A stretch of 64,000 nt of DNA from Symbiodinium kawagutii (GCA_009767595.1 VSDK01007177.1:198744-262743); one strand, 5' to 3'; counted from the stretch's first letter, positions 10,601 through 22,973 are shown. Notes: generated from the letters alone by a model not told the origin. Program-made: numbers and translations.

Positions 10601-13405
10601 CTGACAAGATTATGGCAATCAGTGTGGATGAGTGCTACTTCTTACAATGACAGTACCCAATTTCAGGGCTGCGGCATTTTGTTAAAATGGTGTCCTTAGT
10701 CAAAATCATCAGTTTGGGATGTGTTACTGTGAAAGCAAGCAATTGTTCTTGCTGGCAGAATTCCGACCTGTTGTCATCTGAAGGTCAAATCCGAATCTAT
10801 CCTCATCTATCACTAAAAATGTTTCCTTCACAATTGATGATCAATTGTTCTTAGCCGCTGCAGCGTTGCGACTAACAGTGATGCCATTGTTTTGCTCCGT
10901 TATCACATCATGGGCATGTCCACAAATACATGGCATTCGTCCCCGGAAAGATCCACAAATCATGTCAAATAATGGGAACTCCACCTCTCATTGGTTTGTA
11001 TCTTCTAGCGGACATATCCATTTATTCATTTTAGGTATCCCCAACAAATGGTGTTTTTCTTCCAACCAATCTTTCTGTGGACTCCCATGGCACCACGAAC
11101 CACCCGGGAAGCACATCGCGGCTCCATCATGCGTAAGCCCAGCTGGGCGTTGTAGCCGCGGTGGCCGATGATGAAGGCTCCTCCCATGATGGCAACCACC
11201 ACCTGAGCTGGTGGCACCATGGCCATGCACACAATAGGATGGTAGCTTCACCTAGCTTCAGAGCCTCTCTAAAGGAAACAAAAAAAACCAATCAGTCAGG
11301 TCTCCACATATCCCTTCTACATGGTATTCTCTTCGAATCATCACATCCTCCCAGGTGCTCATCAGTATGATGTCAACGTTGCGAATGTCACGCCCACGAG
11401 TTCAGAACTTGCACCAGCAATGAGCTGACGATCCGAGGCACCGGAACTCTCTTGCCATCCTCCGAGGGCTGTTGGACAGCGCTGGTTGGACAGGTGCATG
11501 GCCAGTAGCGTAACGAAACAGCTTGAGAAAAGCCATAGCTTGGCACCTATCTGCTGGGATGTCCGCCAAATAAATTGTGAATAAGGACGTGAAGAACATC
11601 AAAAGCTGTGGTGTGATTGGCACAATGGGGGGATGTATCAAGCTCAATAATCAAGAAATCAACCAGTATCTTCCGTTGAGGTAATTTTTACGAACCATTT
11701 TGGTTATCAATGTTTTTTTCCAGCGGATTCTTTATCTGACAATGCGATTGTATGGGTCTTTACATAAAAGGGTACACACCAAAATCCATCTATACGTAAA
11801 CGTGTATACACCATAAATCAAAATCCATCTGGAAACTAACCCTTTCGAGAGATAGGCATCTTCGGAATCGCAAAAACCATGTTTTGTGTAGCTAAATCCT
11901 AATTCTTTTGCAGGACCACCATTCATATGCCAACCATTATTCGTATCAACAATGATCAAAGCATTGCGAACCGATTCTTGGCCGTGGTGGATCACTGGTT
12001 GGTGATCAATCTTGATTGATACCACCGATCTTGACCATGGGTTTATATTGCAATAATGGCCCTGGGTTTAATTGCGATAATCCCGGTTTCTGAGGGACAA
12101 ATGTGAGGCAGAAAACCAAGCATGGCACTTGGTGTTTAGCCATTGATTAACATCATCAGTATTGACCTTTGGTTGATGATTACCACAATCGGTGGTTGCT
12201 GTGGGATGAGTTCACCATTGTGATATCAGTCTGGTGCTAGGCGTGAATCCCCCTAGCTGGCCTTGTCCTCTGCTCCTTCTGGCACCTCGGCAGAGGCAAA
12301 GTCACCCCAGCAAACAATCACAGGGATGTGGCTACACAATGCTAAGCTATTAGCATTAGTATAGAACTAACATGAGTAGACAACAACATATACCAGCTCC
12401 AATTAAAAGGTTCGGCGACCCCACTGGTACCTTCAATAACTCATATCGGTCGTATTTTCTGCTACAGGACGACTGAACCCTGGGATATCCAATAGTCGTG
12501 ACCAACGGGTCCATAGCAATGAGCAAGCAAAATGAGAGTCAACTGGTTGCCTATGAGTAAGATTAGATTCACCCTGAGTAGTCTATCAGGACACCAAAAT
12601 TCAGCCGCCTTTATTGGGATCGCCACCATGACAGCGGTTTATTGGGTCCAACCTGAGATGTTGATGCTGCTGTGCCGCAGGAAAGGGGTTTTGTTTGCCC
12701 CTCATCTTCATGGTGCAAAGTGGATGTGTATCCTTAGTGAGTGATTCTGATCATCCTCCATGACTTTCTTGGTTCGTTCAACCACTTCTGTTGGTAAAAA
12801 CCATTAATCAACCAATCTTCTAAACCATTTACCATGAACGAAGCAGTTCTAACCACTACCGAACCAACTGATAAACCATTAACCATTGATAACCCCTACA
12901 TTTTCTGCATTTTCTGGCTTGGCTCCACGTGAAACGTGGAAATGAACATGATCGGCCTTGGCGTATCATGATCATCAAAAAACTAACATCTAATTCAAAG
13001 ACGAAAAATGGTCCTTCGCCACGCGAATGAAAGCCACACAGGCTTCGAAGGGAAGTTCCAATGCAGCAGGATGTGTCACCGTATCCCCATCAAAGTGTAT
13101 ATCGAGGACCCGAGAAAGGTTCCTGACCGTACCACGTTCAGTACAGAAATATCCATGTAAGACCCTGGCAGGCTCATGTCGATTCACCAGGATCGGTCGT
13201 CGATTGAACCCTTTGTACCAGAATGAAGAACCTATCTTGTTCAAAGACATACACGAATCATATCTTCACCATTGATCCACCCTTCTTCACCACGGTTCCA
13301 GTGATCTTCTGCAGCGAACGAGGCACGTAGATGTCCAAGTACTCGCGCTCGGCAGGTCCGTAGCGGATGCGGCGCTTGATGCGTGGATCGTGGTAGTAGG
13401 TGAGC
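1576..13405 (-). CDS. alpha/beta hydrolase, isoprenylcysteine methylesterase-like (partial, six exons)
   Basis: Six short exons, in transcription order 13291-13405, 11125-11202, 10226-10272, 2418-2466, 2128-2169 and 1576-1647, join in frame (phases 0,0,2,0,0) into about 134 residues. They carry the core motifs of an alpha/beta hydrolase in the right order: RYGPAEREYLDIYVP, then MGGAFIIG (oxyanion loop), DYRNFP, PDMVEDV, RYGGD and the nucleophile elbow GQSAGAHL. This order and spacing match the family that includes plant isoprenylcysteine alpha-carbonyl methylesterase, which removes the methyl ester from prenylated protein C-termini. That exact substrate is inference; kynurenine formamidase-like or carboxylesterase members share the fold. 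The N-terminal exons upstream of 13405 and the C-terminal exons are missing. Donors are GT, GA, GC, GT and GT, plus a GT after the last visible exon. The third intron is 7.8 kb and holds retroelement and kinase fragments. Confidence 0.8.
1907..1960. repeat. short tandem duplication
   Basis: Two copies of a 22-bp core (GATTGAGGGTTAAGGAAAGC and two more bases) lie 31 bp apart. It sits in the intron between hydrolase exons 5 and 6. Confidence 0.7.
2128..2169 (-). CDS. hydrolase exon 5 (42 bp)
   Basis: The exon has 14 codons, VFDNIKRYGGDTSN, in phase 0/0 with acceptor AAG and donor GTGAGC. The N-I-x-x-Y-G-G-D motif precedes the nucleophile elbow in this family, as it does here. Confidence 0.75.
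2418..2466 (-). CDS. hydrolase exon 4 (49 bp)
   Basis: It encodes GCIPDMVEDVGRGVRW, phase 2 in and phase 0 out, acceptor CTGCAG, donor GTTTGG. It follows the DYRNFP exon exactly in frame. Confidence 0.75.
3179..3230. repeat. (CA)n microsatellite
   Basis: An interrupted ACAC/ACAT run of about 52 bp. Confidence 0.9.
4760..4780. repeat. (TA)n microsatellite
   Basis: About ten TA units. Confidence 0.9.
6134..7638 (-). pseudogene. decayed dinoflagellate retroelement, gag-like region
   Basis: One ancestral frame is broken into three: 7345-7638, 6567-7268 and 6134-6640, each in a different reading frame. Visible pieces are a segment with LSASGITTIAAYAYSHGQ, a helical segment with CQMYEENQIRYI and later GLALDMAGVMTYQFHD, and a Cys/His cluster near 6350-6450 with spacing like a zinc knuckle (CCDNSLGRC, then GARCHKGFHVCTICFG). 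I recognise this order from repeated, uncharacterised dinoflagellate retroelement proteins; that is recall, not a search. No reverse transcriptase or integrase follows, so the copy is truncated and frameshifted. It lies in the same orientation inside the long hydrolase intron. Confidence 0.55.
7640..9258. other. intron sequence without recognisable genes
   Basis: T- and G-rich sequence with no exon chain or recognisable repeat. A stretch near 8816-8835 on the minus strand ends TTGGCTCAAG, matching the last ten bases of the dinoflagellate spliced leader, which may be chance. Confidence 0.4.
9259..9760 (-). CDS. CMGC/MAPK-type protein kinase, C-terminal fragment
   Basis: The frame is open from about 9760 to a stop at 9259. 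It contains SDPAIDALSRLLQFDPGLRI followed by SAREALGLEYFEPHPEAEVD and GIDWSFDAVEPS. This is the end of a CMGC kinase C-lobe: L-L-x-F-D-P-x-x-R-I, then E-A-L and a Y-F, then the tail after the core. ATP-binding and catalytic-loop parts are absent nearby. It sits in the same orientation inside the long intron of the hydrolase gene, so it is either the last exon of a nested gene or an inserted gene piece. No frameshift is visible in the fragment. Confidence 0.55.
10226..10272 (-). CDS. hydrolase exon 3 (47 bp)
   Basis: It encodes DFGIMTVGVDYRNFP plus two bases, phase 0 in and phase 2 out, acceptor GCAG and donor GCATTC. The DYRN motif follows the oxyanion strand in this family. Confidence 0.75.
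11125..11202 (-). CDS. hydrolase exon 2: oxyanion-hole strand
   Basis: It has 26 codons in phase 0/0, starting VVVAIMGGAFIIGHRGYNAQ. Its acceptor is CTCAG. The phase-consistent donor is GA (ATG|GAGCC), an unusual but known dinoflagellate donor. Confidence 0.78.
13291..13405 (-). CDS. hydrolase exon 1 of the visible part
   Basis: It starts LTYYHDPRIKRRIRYGPAER and continues EYLDIYVPRSLQKITGTV. The Y-G-x-x-E-R-x-x-L-D-I-Y-x-P motif marks the N-terminal end of the hydrolase core. The acceptor is CTAG and the donor is GTGAAG. It enters in phase 2, so at least one exon lies upstream; I did not find it. Confidence 0.78.
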
Positions 13406-14826
13406 CTAGGCCAAGGCACCGGGGGAAGGCGTGGGATTGGATGGTGCGATGTGGGCAGCTCCAGGGACGAATGGTTCGCTGTTGAACAAGCTAGGTATAT
13501 CTACCATGACTGGTGGTTGCCTTAAATACGAACTAGAGTAACTAGAGGGCCCGACATTGTACCGAAATGGATCATTAACAATAAATTTCCGCGACCAGCC
13601 ATCTGGACCAAGATTGAATGACTCCAATTCAGCCTTTTTGACGGTTCATGAGGAGTTCATACTGCTTGTTTCTTGGTGATGCCAGATCATGGATGATAGG
13701 GAGGTTAAGCATTGACTAGCTACTACATGACTAGCCTTCAAGGGTTGCATTTCTCTTGCAGCAAGTGTTTTGTGTCACAGCAAGTGTTGCCTCCTGGTTG
13801 TGGATGATGGTCCAAATTACCAACTTGATCTTGATTAAGGAGCAAGATCATATGTTTGACCCCTCTTTAATGAGTGATTCATGCTAACAGGCAAGCCTGT
13901 GAACCGCAATGGCCTGGCACAGTGCAAGCGACTAGATGAAGAGGGACCACCAGTTGGAAGTGCTTCAGAATGATGCTTGATAACGCTTAACAATGGCAAA
14001 CAATAGCACAAACATGGGCGATCGTGAGCAATGCTGGTACCTTTCATGATTTGAGATGGTTGATGCCTAATGGCCGACATGGATGTAAAACTTTTGATAG
14101 TGGTTCGCTGATGAGGTTCACTTTGTGCAAAAAGAATCAGAGTTCTTCCTTGGCATGGTTCGATCTGGATTCTTTCCGTTCTTTACAGAGTGGTGATGAG
14201 TATAGCAGTTCGTACCCATGGAAAATTCATGATGTATTGGAATATTGGCCGCAATTGTTATACTGGCAAAACAATCAAGACAAGTTCGTGGACATAATCT
14301 GAATAATTCCCTGGAAAAGATTGTTGACGGTCATACAATCAATTGTGATAGATAATGATTCTCAACAATAAATCACCACAGTTTGTCAATGGAACCAACA
14401 ACCAAACCCAACTGTTTGTGTTAACGCTCGGTGCTGAGGGTGAATTATGATCAGACTCGTTGATATCAGTATTATGATATGGATGAATGCCTGTCAGCAC
14501 GACTTTCCCACAGTCTTTGTTGCTTCACATTCATCCATGACCCCTGTCATCTTGGGTGAACTATCTAGATCCCAACCCATGAGCAACCATGCTGATTGCG
14601 AGCCACCAATTTCTGGGTTATATCATCCGCATGCGGGTTGGAACCGTTCTTACCCACCAAATATGGACTGAGAGTAGCATCAAAATGCTGGTTGCAAAGC
14701 ATGGTCGGTGGTGGGAGGATGGTTGGCAAACTCATGGTCACACTAGGCAGCTTGTCAGAACATCTCTATGCAACCAGTACACACACAAAGACATTTGTCT
14801 TTACGTAAACATACAGAATATACTGA

Positions 14827-14951
14827 TATATATATATATACTGGTATACATATATATATATATATATACCGATATAAAATTAAATAAAAAATAAATGAAT
14901 GAATAAGTAAATAAATAAATAAATAAATATATATATATATATATCAATATA
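14827..14951. repeat. (TA)n and (TAAA)n tracts
   Basis: Three TA runs separated by a TAAATAAA-type stretch. Confidence 0.85.
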
Positions 14952-16338
14952 AAGATATACATCTTTTTAATACCTAGGAGAAGCAGCTGGATTGTAAAAT
15001 CATCAGACTAGTTGAAGAACAAGTTGTTGGATGCCATCCCCCAACCAATCAGATAACACAAGGAGCAGCCGTTACCAAACAACGGCGTGGCATGATGCTC
15101 ACGAAGGCTGGCAGCAACCTGGTGCAGGCTTGGTTTTGTTTTGCCCCATTGATCTGATTACATGTGGTTGATAGTGGTTAACTGGTACAACCAAAAAAAG
15201 ATAGCTGTCAGTTGGCTTTAATTATTAGCTAGTGCCATGGTATTGATCATGATGAAATGGCTAGTGTCAAGTCGCTGACAAACCCACGAATTCGAGGATT
15301 ATGAGAGATGGGATTTTTGTTGGTCGCGATGTATACGCCTTCCTGAGAGCCAAGAGGAGGAAACGACTTAGAACCATTGCTTAATCATTTGCCAAGCTAA
15401 GGTCTGGGGGGGGGGTCTGGGGTATAGGAATGTATAGGATTTCAGATTCTTAGGGACAGATTTCTGGTGTCATTTGTTCTGTTCCTTCAAACATGGGAGC
15501 ATCTTTCCCCAACAAAATCTCGTGAGGTGAGCGTCAAGAGGTTCGTCGATTCCCAAACATGGCCAAACAGCCAACCTTTGTACAGTCCCAACAACAATTG
15601 CTTGACCTATGTCCTCCTGATGATGGATGCTTGTTGATCAGCCATTGATGTCGGCCATCGGCCACTAAGCAATAATAGCTGGGCAAGTAAACAACCAGGT
15701 TGGCATCATTGAAACCTGGTTGGACAATCACTACACTGGCCACAGGCTGCATAATTGCCGTCAGGTAGCCGCTGCAGCAACAAACAGCTGATTTTTACAG
15801 ACACATTCCTACAGCTATTGCCAGCCCTTTGTCTAATGATTTATGGTTGGACATCATAAACCACAGCTAATTGATACCTCTACCCAAACTCTACCCGCTG
15901 TACTCAGCACTGGCACTCCGTCAGCTGAGATGATCTTCACCATGGTGAACCATGAAACCCATCATGACAGGAATCTCACCTACAAGTGGGATATAACCAG
16001 CTATCACTAGTAAGCTGCCTGTGGATATAATATGCTTAGGTGTCTACACCTTGATAAACTGACTCATGACCAGTGAGATTCCAGTTTGTGTTGAAGGCTA
16101 AGTGGCAATCTTGGATTGCGTTGTCAGCAGTCTACCCAAAGTTGGGCTTCCTATTACATTTGTCTGTGATAAGCGACAGAAACAACAAAAAAACTATCGA
16201 GCCCGATCATCTAACGAGACAAGGCAACGCTACCTCCGAGCGCAGCACTGGGGCTCCAGCATAATGGAATAGATGAATAGGCGAAAGCCCAGCCAACAAG
16301 CTGCAAAGCCGAACTGAAACCACCTGAACACAGGCAGA

Positions 16339-16394
16339 GTTGCTGGTGAATGTTGGTTAAATCACATGACAGGTTGCTGGTGAATGTTGGTTAA
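16339..16394. repeat. short tandem duplication
   Basis: Two copies of GTTGCTGGTGAATGTTGGTT, offset 34 bp. Confidence 0.75.
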
Positions 16395-18322
16395 CAACAT
16401 TGGTCAGTGTTGTTTCATGTTGGTTAATACAGGTGTATATGCTGGCTTATGGCTAGTGAACATTTTGCTTGGTGATTCCATGATGTTTCCGACCAGCTCT
16501 CTCTTTCCATCAGATCAATCCCAGACCCCTGATGTGTGAACTGGACTGTCTACCATCAATTTCAGGTGAAGACTGTCATCCGAGTAGGTCAACCTATTGG
16601 GGGTTTGCAGCTCTGTAAGAATTTCCTCAACCAATTCTTGTTTGAGTCAACGGCCTGCACTCTGTTGTCGGCCAGGAGATCAAAAGCTTTTCACCACATT
16701 GGAAGCGGGCTCTTGGTATACCAAGTGATCGCAAGAAGCCGCGTTTTGAGCATTTGCTAGATTTCATCACCGAGAACCCCATGATTCCTCCTTAAATTCC
16801 GACCAAGTCGCTCAACAAAAACGTCTTGTTTGGCAACCATGCAGATAGAATCATTGCAACCAACAATATGCAACACATTTGAACCATGCTGAACTGAACT
16901 TGAACCAAGGTGAGGCATTTGCACATGAACCAACTGAATGGTACAAGCTCCACCTGTCCGCCGCCTGATGCTGTGGACTGCCAGATCGACACCATAGACC
17001 AAGAAGTTGAAGTGGTCTGTGATGACCTGCAGCGCAACCCGAGTGCCAAAACACGACACCCGGATGACCCAAAGGATTGCTACGCTGTAGTACCCACAGG
17101 CGCCATCAGCCAAGAAGACACCAACTAAATGCCCCAGTGTGCCTCGGTTATATGTTGATCCAGTCACATGTTGCTTCTGATGATCCTATTTGATTGTTGC
17201 CAGCAACAAATGATCCATGTCGCCGCGGTTGGCAGCCGTTCCTGCTCGTTGCTGATGCTGATCATTGCTCTCAGTTGGAGGACCCCGATGCTTTTGTGCT
17301 TCCACCGGTTGCCACCGGCTGCAGCCAAGAGGCCGGGAAGTTGTGATAACCCCAGGACTCCAAGTCATCGTGGAGATGTTTCCTGAGCACGGTCATGGAG
17401 AACGCCCAACCTCCACGGGTGCTGACCAAGTCTACATGCAAATATCCATCAGAAAACGGTTGGAACTTTTGTATGGAAGAATCATCTTTCCTTTGGAGGT
17501 GTCCAAACATTTTGTGATTTTGTGTTACCAATCTTGTCCACGTGGTAGTATGTGAAAGTTAGGGAACGACATTAGACATTGGAATGTAACGGAATCACAT
17601 GATGCAAACTCAAGATAGGGATATGTGCGTACACATAATACTGGTTATAGTCCAATAGCGTTAGGCTTCTCTCCACTAGATATGTCGGCGCCGAGAATCA
17701 CTTTGGCTCCGATCCCTTGACCTTCTGCATGCGCCTGAGCTGGGGAACCTGGGAATCCTTTGCCAGGTGATTCGCATGCTGAGAAGTGGCGATGGCCGAG
17801 TGGTGATTGAACAAGGATGATCAAGGATACTGTCAGTGAATGATGGTTAAGTAGCGATTCATGCTGGTTGCCGAATCATGGTTTATGACGGTGAATGCGG
17901 GTTAACTGTGGACCATGCCTAACCCTACGCGACACTGACCGATGCCTTGACGTGTTCGACACTTGTCTGATACCTTGACAATACCGACTGATGTTAGACA
18001 AAAGACGGAACAAGATCGATTGCGGGGCATGTGACAGACACATTATCGCAACACTACCGTTGGCACTCCAGAAACAAAACCGCCGATAATCATGGTTGTT
18101 GAATAGCTAATGACAACAAAAGTGCCAGTACAACTGCTGGTTGATGATGATCATTAGTTTCAATGACGACAAAACTGCTAATGCTAATGGTTCAAATCAT
18201 GGTCGATCCAAGGGGCAACCATGGCAATAGATCGTACGGATTGATGACAGGTCATGCTGGATTCTCTTCAAGTAGTTCAGCCCTGGGGACCTACGCCCCT
18301 GCAACAAATATCAATGTCATAA

Positions 18323-18420
18323 TCAACATCGTGATCAACAGCATCAACAATCAATGATCAACAATCAACGATCAACACTCAATGATGAACAAACAATGAT
18401 CACCGATCAATGATCAACCA
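18323..18420. repeat. degenerate ATCAACAATCAATG repeat
   Basis: ATCAACA and ATCAATG words in irregular tandem, all in one orientation. Confidence 0.6.
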
Positions 18421-19487
18421 TCAATGGCTAACCATGAGGATGCATCTCAAACACCCAACAACGCCGACCCGAGCACAAAACAGCAATAAGCTGGCCACAC
18501 CTCTGCGATGGCGGGCGCCGCTGGCAATGTTTGAGCGGCCTGGTGGCGGGACTGGCAAAGAAGTACCCTCCAGTAATCCAATCTGGAAGCTACCAGATAT
18601 AAATCAGCTAGGTACTTCTATGAATAAGCTAGGTCGAAGCTAGACATCAGCATTTTTCTCGGTAAACCAGCTATGAATGGTAGATGTTCGACTCAACCAG
18701 TTTTGCTTGCCAGAGTGTGACAGCTGGATTGATTTGCCATCCACAAACGAAACAGATCAAAACACCTAAATGAGATAACAGATGAGCAAACGTATTGCAA
18801 ATGGACAGAATGATCAATGAGTGAATAAATAACAAAAGAAACGTCAATTAGATTGTGGAGAGATGTCAGTTCAAAAACGTGACTTTGAATAGATAGGCAT
18901 GGACACAAAAAAGATTCATCAATTTGTAGAAAGCCTGCATAGAAAGGCGCATAGAGGAATCAATACTCGAACAGTCAAAAGGGTATCAAGTCAATCGATA
19001 CATGATTTTAGACAACCACACAGAAACAATTTGGGTATATGCCATACTAGTGGCACCCCCAAAACCACGGTTTCCTAGAATGATCATCATTTTTGGTGGG
19101 TTGTTGGTGAACCAATTTTGACCTATACCCAGATCCAAAAAGAGACCTCTGTAGCTGGACTATGCAAGTACCTACAGAGGTCACGTGCAGAATCACAGCG
19201 ACTTCAACAGAAAGCACTGGAGGCCATCATTACTGCAGCATCTGATCGCCAGCGGCACTGTGGTGCACTTCATTCCGATCCCAGCCTCTTGAGGCCTGAG
19301 AAAACAAGCCTTTGAAGGGCATTACTTCACCATTCCAACAGCTATGCAATAGTTGGATCTTGTCCTTGCTGCTAGAGCAATAGTTGGGCATGGTTCAAAA
19401 TAACTCGAGCATTACTCTGCTTGTTGGCTGATTAGCATTCTGAGGCATTTCTTGTGCCAGCAAACGGCATGAACATCCATAAGTCAC

Positions 19488-19610
19488 CGTGATAGCCACC
19501 ACTTGACCATCAACCCCCTGGTTGTTGGGGTTGAGGAAACCGCCGGCCCTGACCACTGCCTGGTTCCCCTGATTGAGCTGCTCTACATACTTTGCCAGCT
19601 CATCAGCCTC
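19488..19610 (-). CDS. orphan candidate exon, function unknown
   Basis: It has 41 codons in phase 0/0 between a GAG acceptor and a GTGACT donor. It starts EADELAKYVEQLNQGNQAVV and continues RAGGFLNPNNQGVDG. The composition looks like a globular protein with an amphipathic helix at the start. I do not recognise the family. It is on the same strand as, and upstream of, the hydrolase, so it could be one of its N-terminal exons, but an exon of another phase would be needed between them. Confidence 0.4.
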
Positions 19611-19680
19611 CTCGCCATAGTGTGAACGGTCATAAAGTCATGTCATGACCATGATGGTTAGAATGGATTTGATTATGATT

Positions 19681-19776
<96 letters not shown>
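19681..19776. repeat. (ATG)n microsatellite, 32 units
   Basis: A perfect run of 32 ATG units. All six frames are open through it, which creates false poly-Met, poly-Ser and poly-Ile frames. Confidence 0.95.
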
Positions 19777-19849
19777 CTGGTGGTGTTGTTGGTGGTGGTG
19801 GTCGTGGGAGTGGTGATGATGATACTACAATTGTTGTAATAGTTAGCCA

Positions 19850-21120
19850 TTCAAAATCGGTCAACCCCTGGATGATTAACAACTATGTAGAGGATCTGAG
19901 CCCCACCTTTCGGACAATGGATATGAGGTCTAGAGCGAATTTCAAAAGGGGTAACCAGCCTTTCACCAGCCGGGCTTCGATTGTGACCAGGGAATGAAAA
20001 CAACCAACGCATTTTTCGACAACCAACAGGTTCAGCCGAATTTGGGATCCCCAACAAGGAACTCCCAAATAAACTTGTCCCAACTTCAGGACTTGAACAC
20101 AATCGACTCGACCCTAAGTCGGTGCCTGTGCATGTTGTGATAACGACATGTTCAGCGTGTTTCCTGGCATGTTTATTTCATATTGACAATCATTGGAACC
20201 AAACTGGTGTGGTGTGGGTGGTTCACATTGGTCATGTTTATATTCTTACCTTGATATTATGTTGTAAGAAAGGGGGTGCTAAAAGCCTCAACTTTGTCCA
20301 TGGTCGTGCCCCAGCTGATTCACCATGTGATTGGTCTGTTGTGATCCACCTCGTGGATACTTTAACTGCGGTGTGGATCAATCATGTCTGTAACTGTTGT
20401 GAACTACGAGCTTTCAACCAGTTTCAACCAATCACCCTATATTTATACCTCCAAACGGACTATCGCAGCACAACTGGCTGATAGTCATTTATGATCCCAT
20501 ACAGCATTTGAGGCGGTATATAATTTTTTGTCATCTAATGACGCAACTAACAGTTTCCCTGAGAAAAAAACAAGAACCACGGATTCTTGTCATCTAGAAT
20601 TGATAATGATGCTATGGGTCAAATGCAAATTATTGATTGGTTAGTAACTACGGGTGACATGATGTTCATCGATGATTGGTACCTATCCCCAATCCATCAT
20701 GGATGATGAAAATTGATCGTGTTGGGTGGTTCCTTCGTTTATACCGATCGATTAAAAGGTCTAGTTTGGCTCTATTTAATTAACATCAGAATACCTGCAT
20801 TAGGTCATATGATACCCATCATCTAATTCATGTTTTAATGCTTGCAGTCTGGTTGATATCAATATCTTACATGTTGATTAGATGTTTATTTCACTAGGGG
20901 CATGGCAATAGGTATCTAAACATATCTCCATATCAATGATCATTCAATGCCCGACATGTCAATACCAAACCATACTTTCAGCCGTACTATCACATTGATG
21001 TTCCAACCCATCAACATCTGGCAATATGTCGAAACCCTGTACCCCGGGTGTACCATCATTAACCATTGTTGTCCAACTATCATTCTTTCTTCTCATCGCT
21101 AGTTGGCACATCTCCTGTTG
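19850..21120. other. non-coding stretch
   Basis: A minus-strand frame at 19851-20102 and a plus-strand frame at 20122-20481 are open, but neither shows a motif I recognise. Confidence 0.35.
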
Positions 21121-22320
21121 ATTATCATATTCCCTATCATTGACCACTAACTACCATCTAATTAACCATTCATCAACCATTCATTGACCATCTGGTGACC
21201 ATCAATTCACCATCTAATGAAACCATTGGTTACAGATGGTGAATCATTCATTACAGCCCTATCATTCATTACACATTAACCATTCATTGACCATTCAGTG
21301 AAACCATCTAATCAACCATTGGTTACATTGTTAGCTATTGCCCCTTATTGTTGGTCATAAACCATTGCATTCCCTATCATCATACAGTAAGCATTGCATT
21401 CTTGTTCCCCATCATTCATTACACATTAATTTAACCATTCATTAACCAGTCATGAACCATCTAATTAACCATCCAATTTAAACCTTCTAATGAAACCATT
21501 GGTCACAGATGGTTCACTGCTTGACCCAACTCGCCACCTTCGCACACCACTTCGCAGCTGACTGCTCCTGCGACACGCTGCGCAAACGCTGCTGCAGCAC
21601 GGAGTGGGAGCCTGGCGGCTGGTCCTGGTCAACGAGTGGTTGCTGAAACGGTGGGGTGCATCGATGGTTGGAGAATTACAAGGATTCATGGTGGATAACA
21701 AGGGTTAATGCTGTTAAATGGTTAGCAATGGTTGGTAATGGTTGATAATGTAATGCTGTTATTGCTTGATATGGTTCATAATTATTGGTTAGTAATGGCC
21801 AATGGTTGGTGTGGTCGATTTAAGTTTATGGCTGATATTAATGGTTCATTAATGTCAATGGTTCATGATGGCGAGTGAATAGAAATAGGCTTATGAATGG
21901 CCACGTCAACCATCTAAAATTTTTATATCATGACCTTTAGTAGCAAACCCCATATTCTGGTTAATGAACTAACGTTATGGTTTATGGATGGCTAGTCGTT
22001 GTTGACAAATGACAATATTGATGGTGTAATGATTCATATGATGGTTACAGTTTACCATGATGGTTCATGATGGTTCATGATTGCTAGTAGTGGTTGACAA
22101 CGATTAATTATGCTTGACAATGATTCATATTTTTGATAGTGGTTAGGTAGGGGTTGATGGTTGATATTGGTGAAGAATGGCGAATGATGACCAATGGTGG
22201 TTAATAACCCGCTGATATCAAGTGACCTAGTGTTTGATGGATGGTTAAGAGTGGTTAGGAATTAATGAGTGAGTTAGGAATTAATGAGTAATGATGGAAC
22301 GAGGATTGGTTGATTGACTG
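21120..22320. repeat. degenerate AACCATT / AATGGTT low-complexity block
   Basis: From about 21120 to 21500 the plus strand is built of AACCATTCATT-like words. From about 21660 to 22310 it is built of ATGGTTAATGG-like words, which is the reverse complement. A GC-rich island (21510-21655) separates the halves; it may hold a small plus-strand exon ending at a GTGGGG donor, but I cannot support it. Confidence 0.6.
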
Positions 22321-22492
22321 CGATCATTGATCATGACTAAGAATTGCCCGCAAGGGTTCACCATTAATACTTTCTCATTCATCATCGATTGCTAATTGAT
22401 CATACCAGTGGTTCCACCACTGGCTAAACAGTGGACAATGGCTAAATAATAAACAGCAAGTAACGTTCCATTTTATGGTGTTGCTTCGATGG

Positions 22493-22726
22493 CTAATCAA
22501 AACGACCATCAGCTATCTGAGTAAGTTTACCTCGTGAGTTCACTGGGGTAAGAAGAACAGTTCGGTTTTCCCACTGAAGAGTGAAGTGGCCATAAATGGG
22601 AATATCATCCGCGCATCCCTTAAGCCTCCACACACACAGGGGCGCATAACATTCCGCAGAGAGCGGCGTGAGAAAACAGCCCACGTTACCCGATTGTTTA
22701 GCCTCCAGCGGAGCTGCTACAGCCAT
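22493..22726 (-). CDS. weak candidate exon, unknown
   Basis: An open frame includes YGHFTLQWENRTVLLTPVNS. Splice sites are not convincing, and it may be chance. Confidence 0.2.
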   Translation of the reverse strand: MAVAAPLEAKQSGNVGCFLTPLSAECYAPLCVWRLKGCADDIPIYGHFTLQWENRTVLLTPVNSRGKLTQIADGRFD

Positions 22727-22973
22727 TGGTCAATGAAGGTTACTATGGATTGATACGGCGGTGTGGCGGATTCACGGGCAATGGTCAATATACTGCGCTG
22801 ACCACGGCAAGTGGGTCATACGAGGCAAGATCATATTGTATTTGTACATACAAGAAGCAATAATATATGCAAATACTATGCAAATAGTTTATTTGCCCAC
22901 ATGATGTGAAAGATGCACATGGGGTTCCACGAGTAAAGATGACAAATGCGGCACGAAAACGAAGGCTGATATA

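Larger units (their letters stand above)
13406..19487. other. intergenic or long-intron sequence
   Basis: No exon chain is visible. It holds degenerate GGTT/AACC-type sequence and TA-rich runs. A minus-strand open frame at 16757-17167 (136 codons) resembles nothing I know, and the opposite strand is also largely open, so I do not call it. Confidence 0.4.

Noticed and set aside
16757-17167. 136-codon minus-strand frame
   Set aside because: Several frames on both strands are open here, with no motif or splice chain.
19645-19882. Poly-Met, poly-Ile and poly-Ser frames
   Set aside because: They are only translations of the (ATG)n microsatellite; the same holds for those at 24123-24474.
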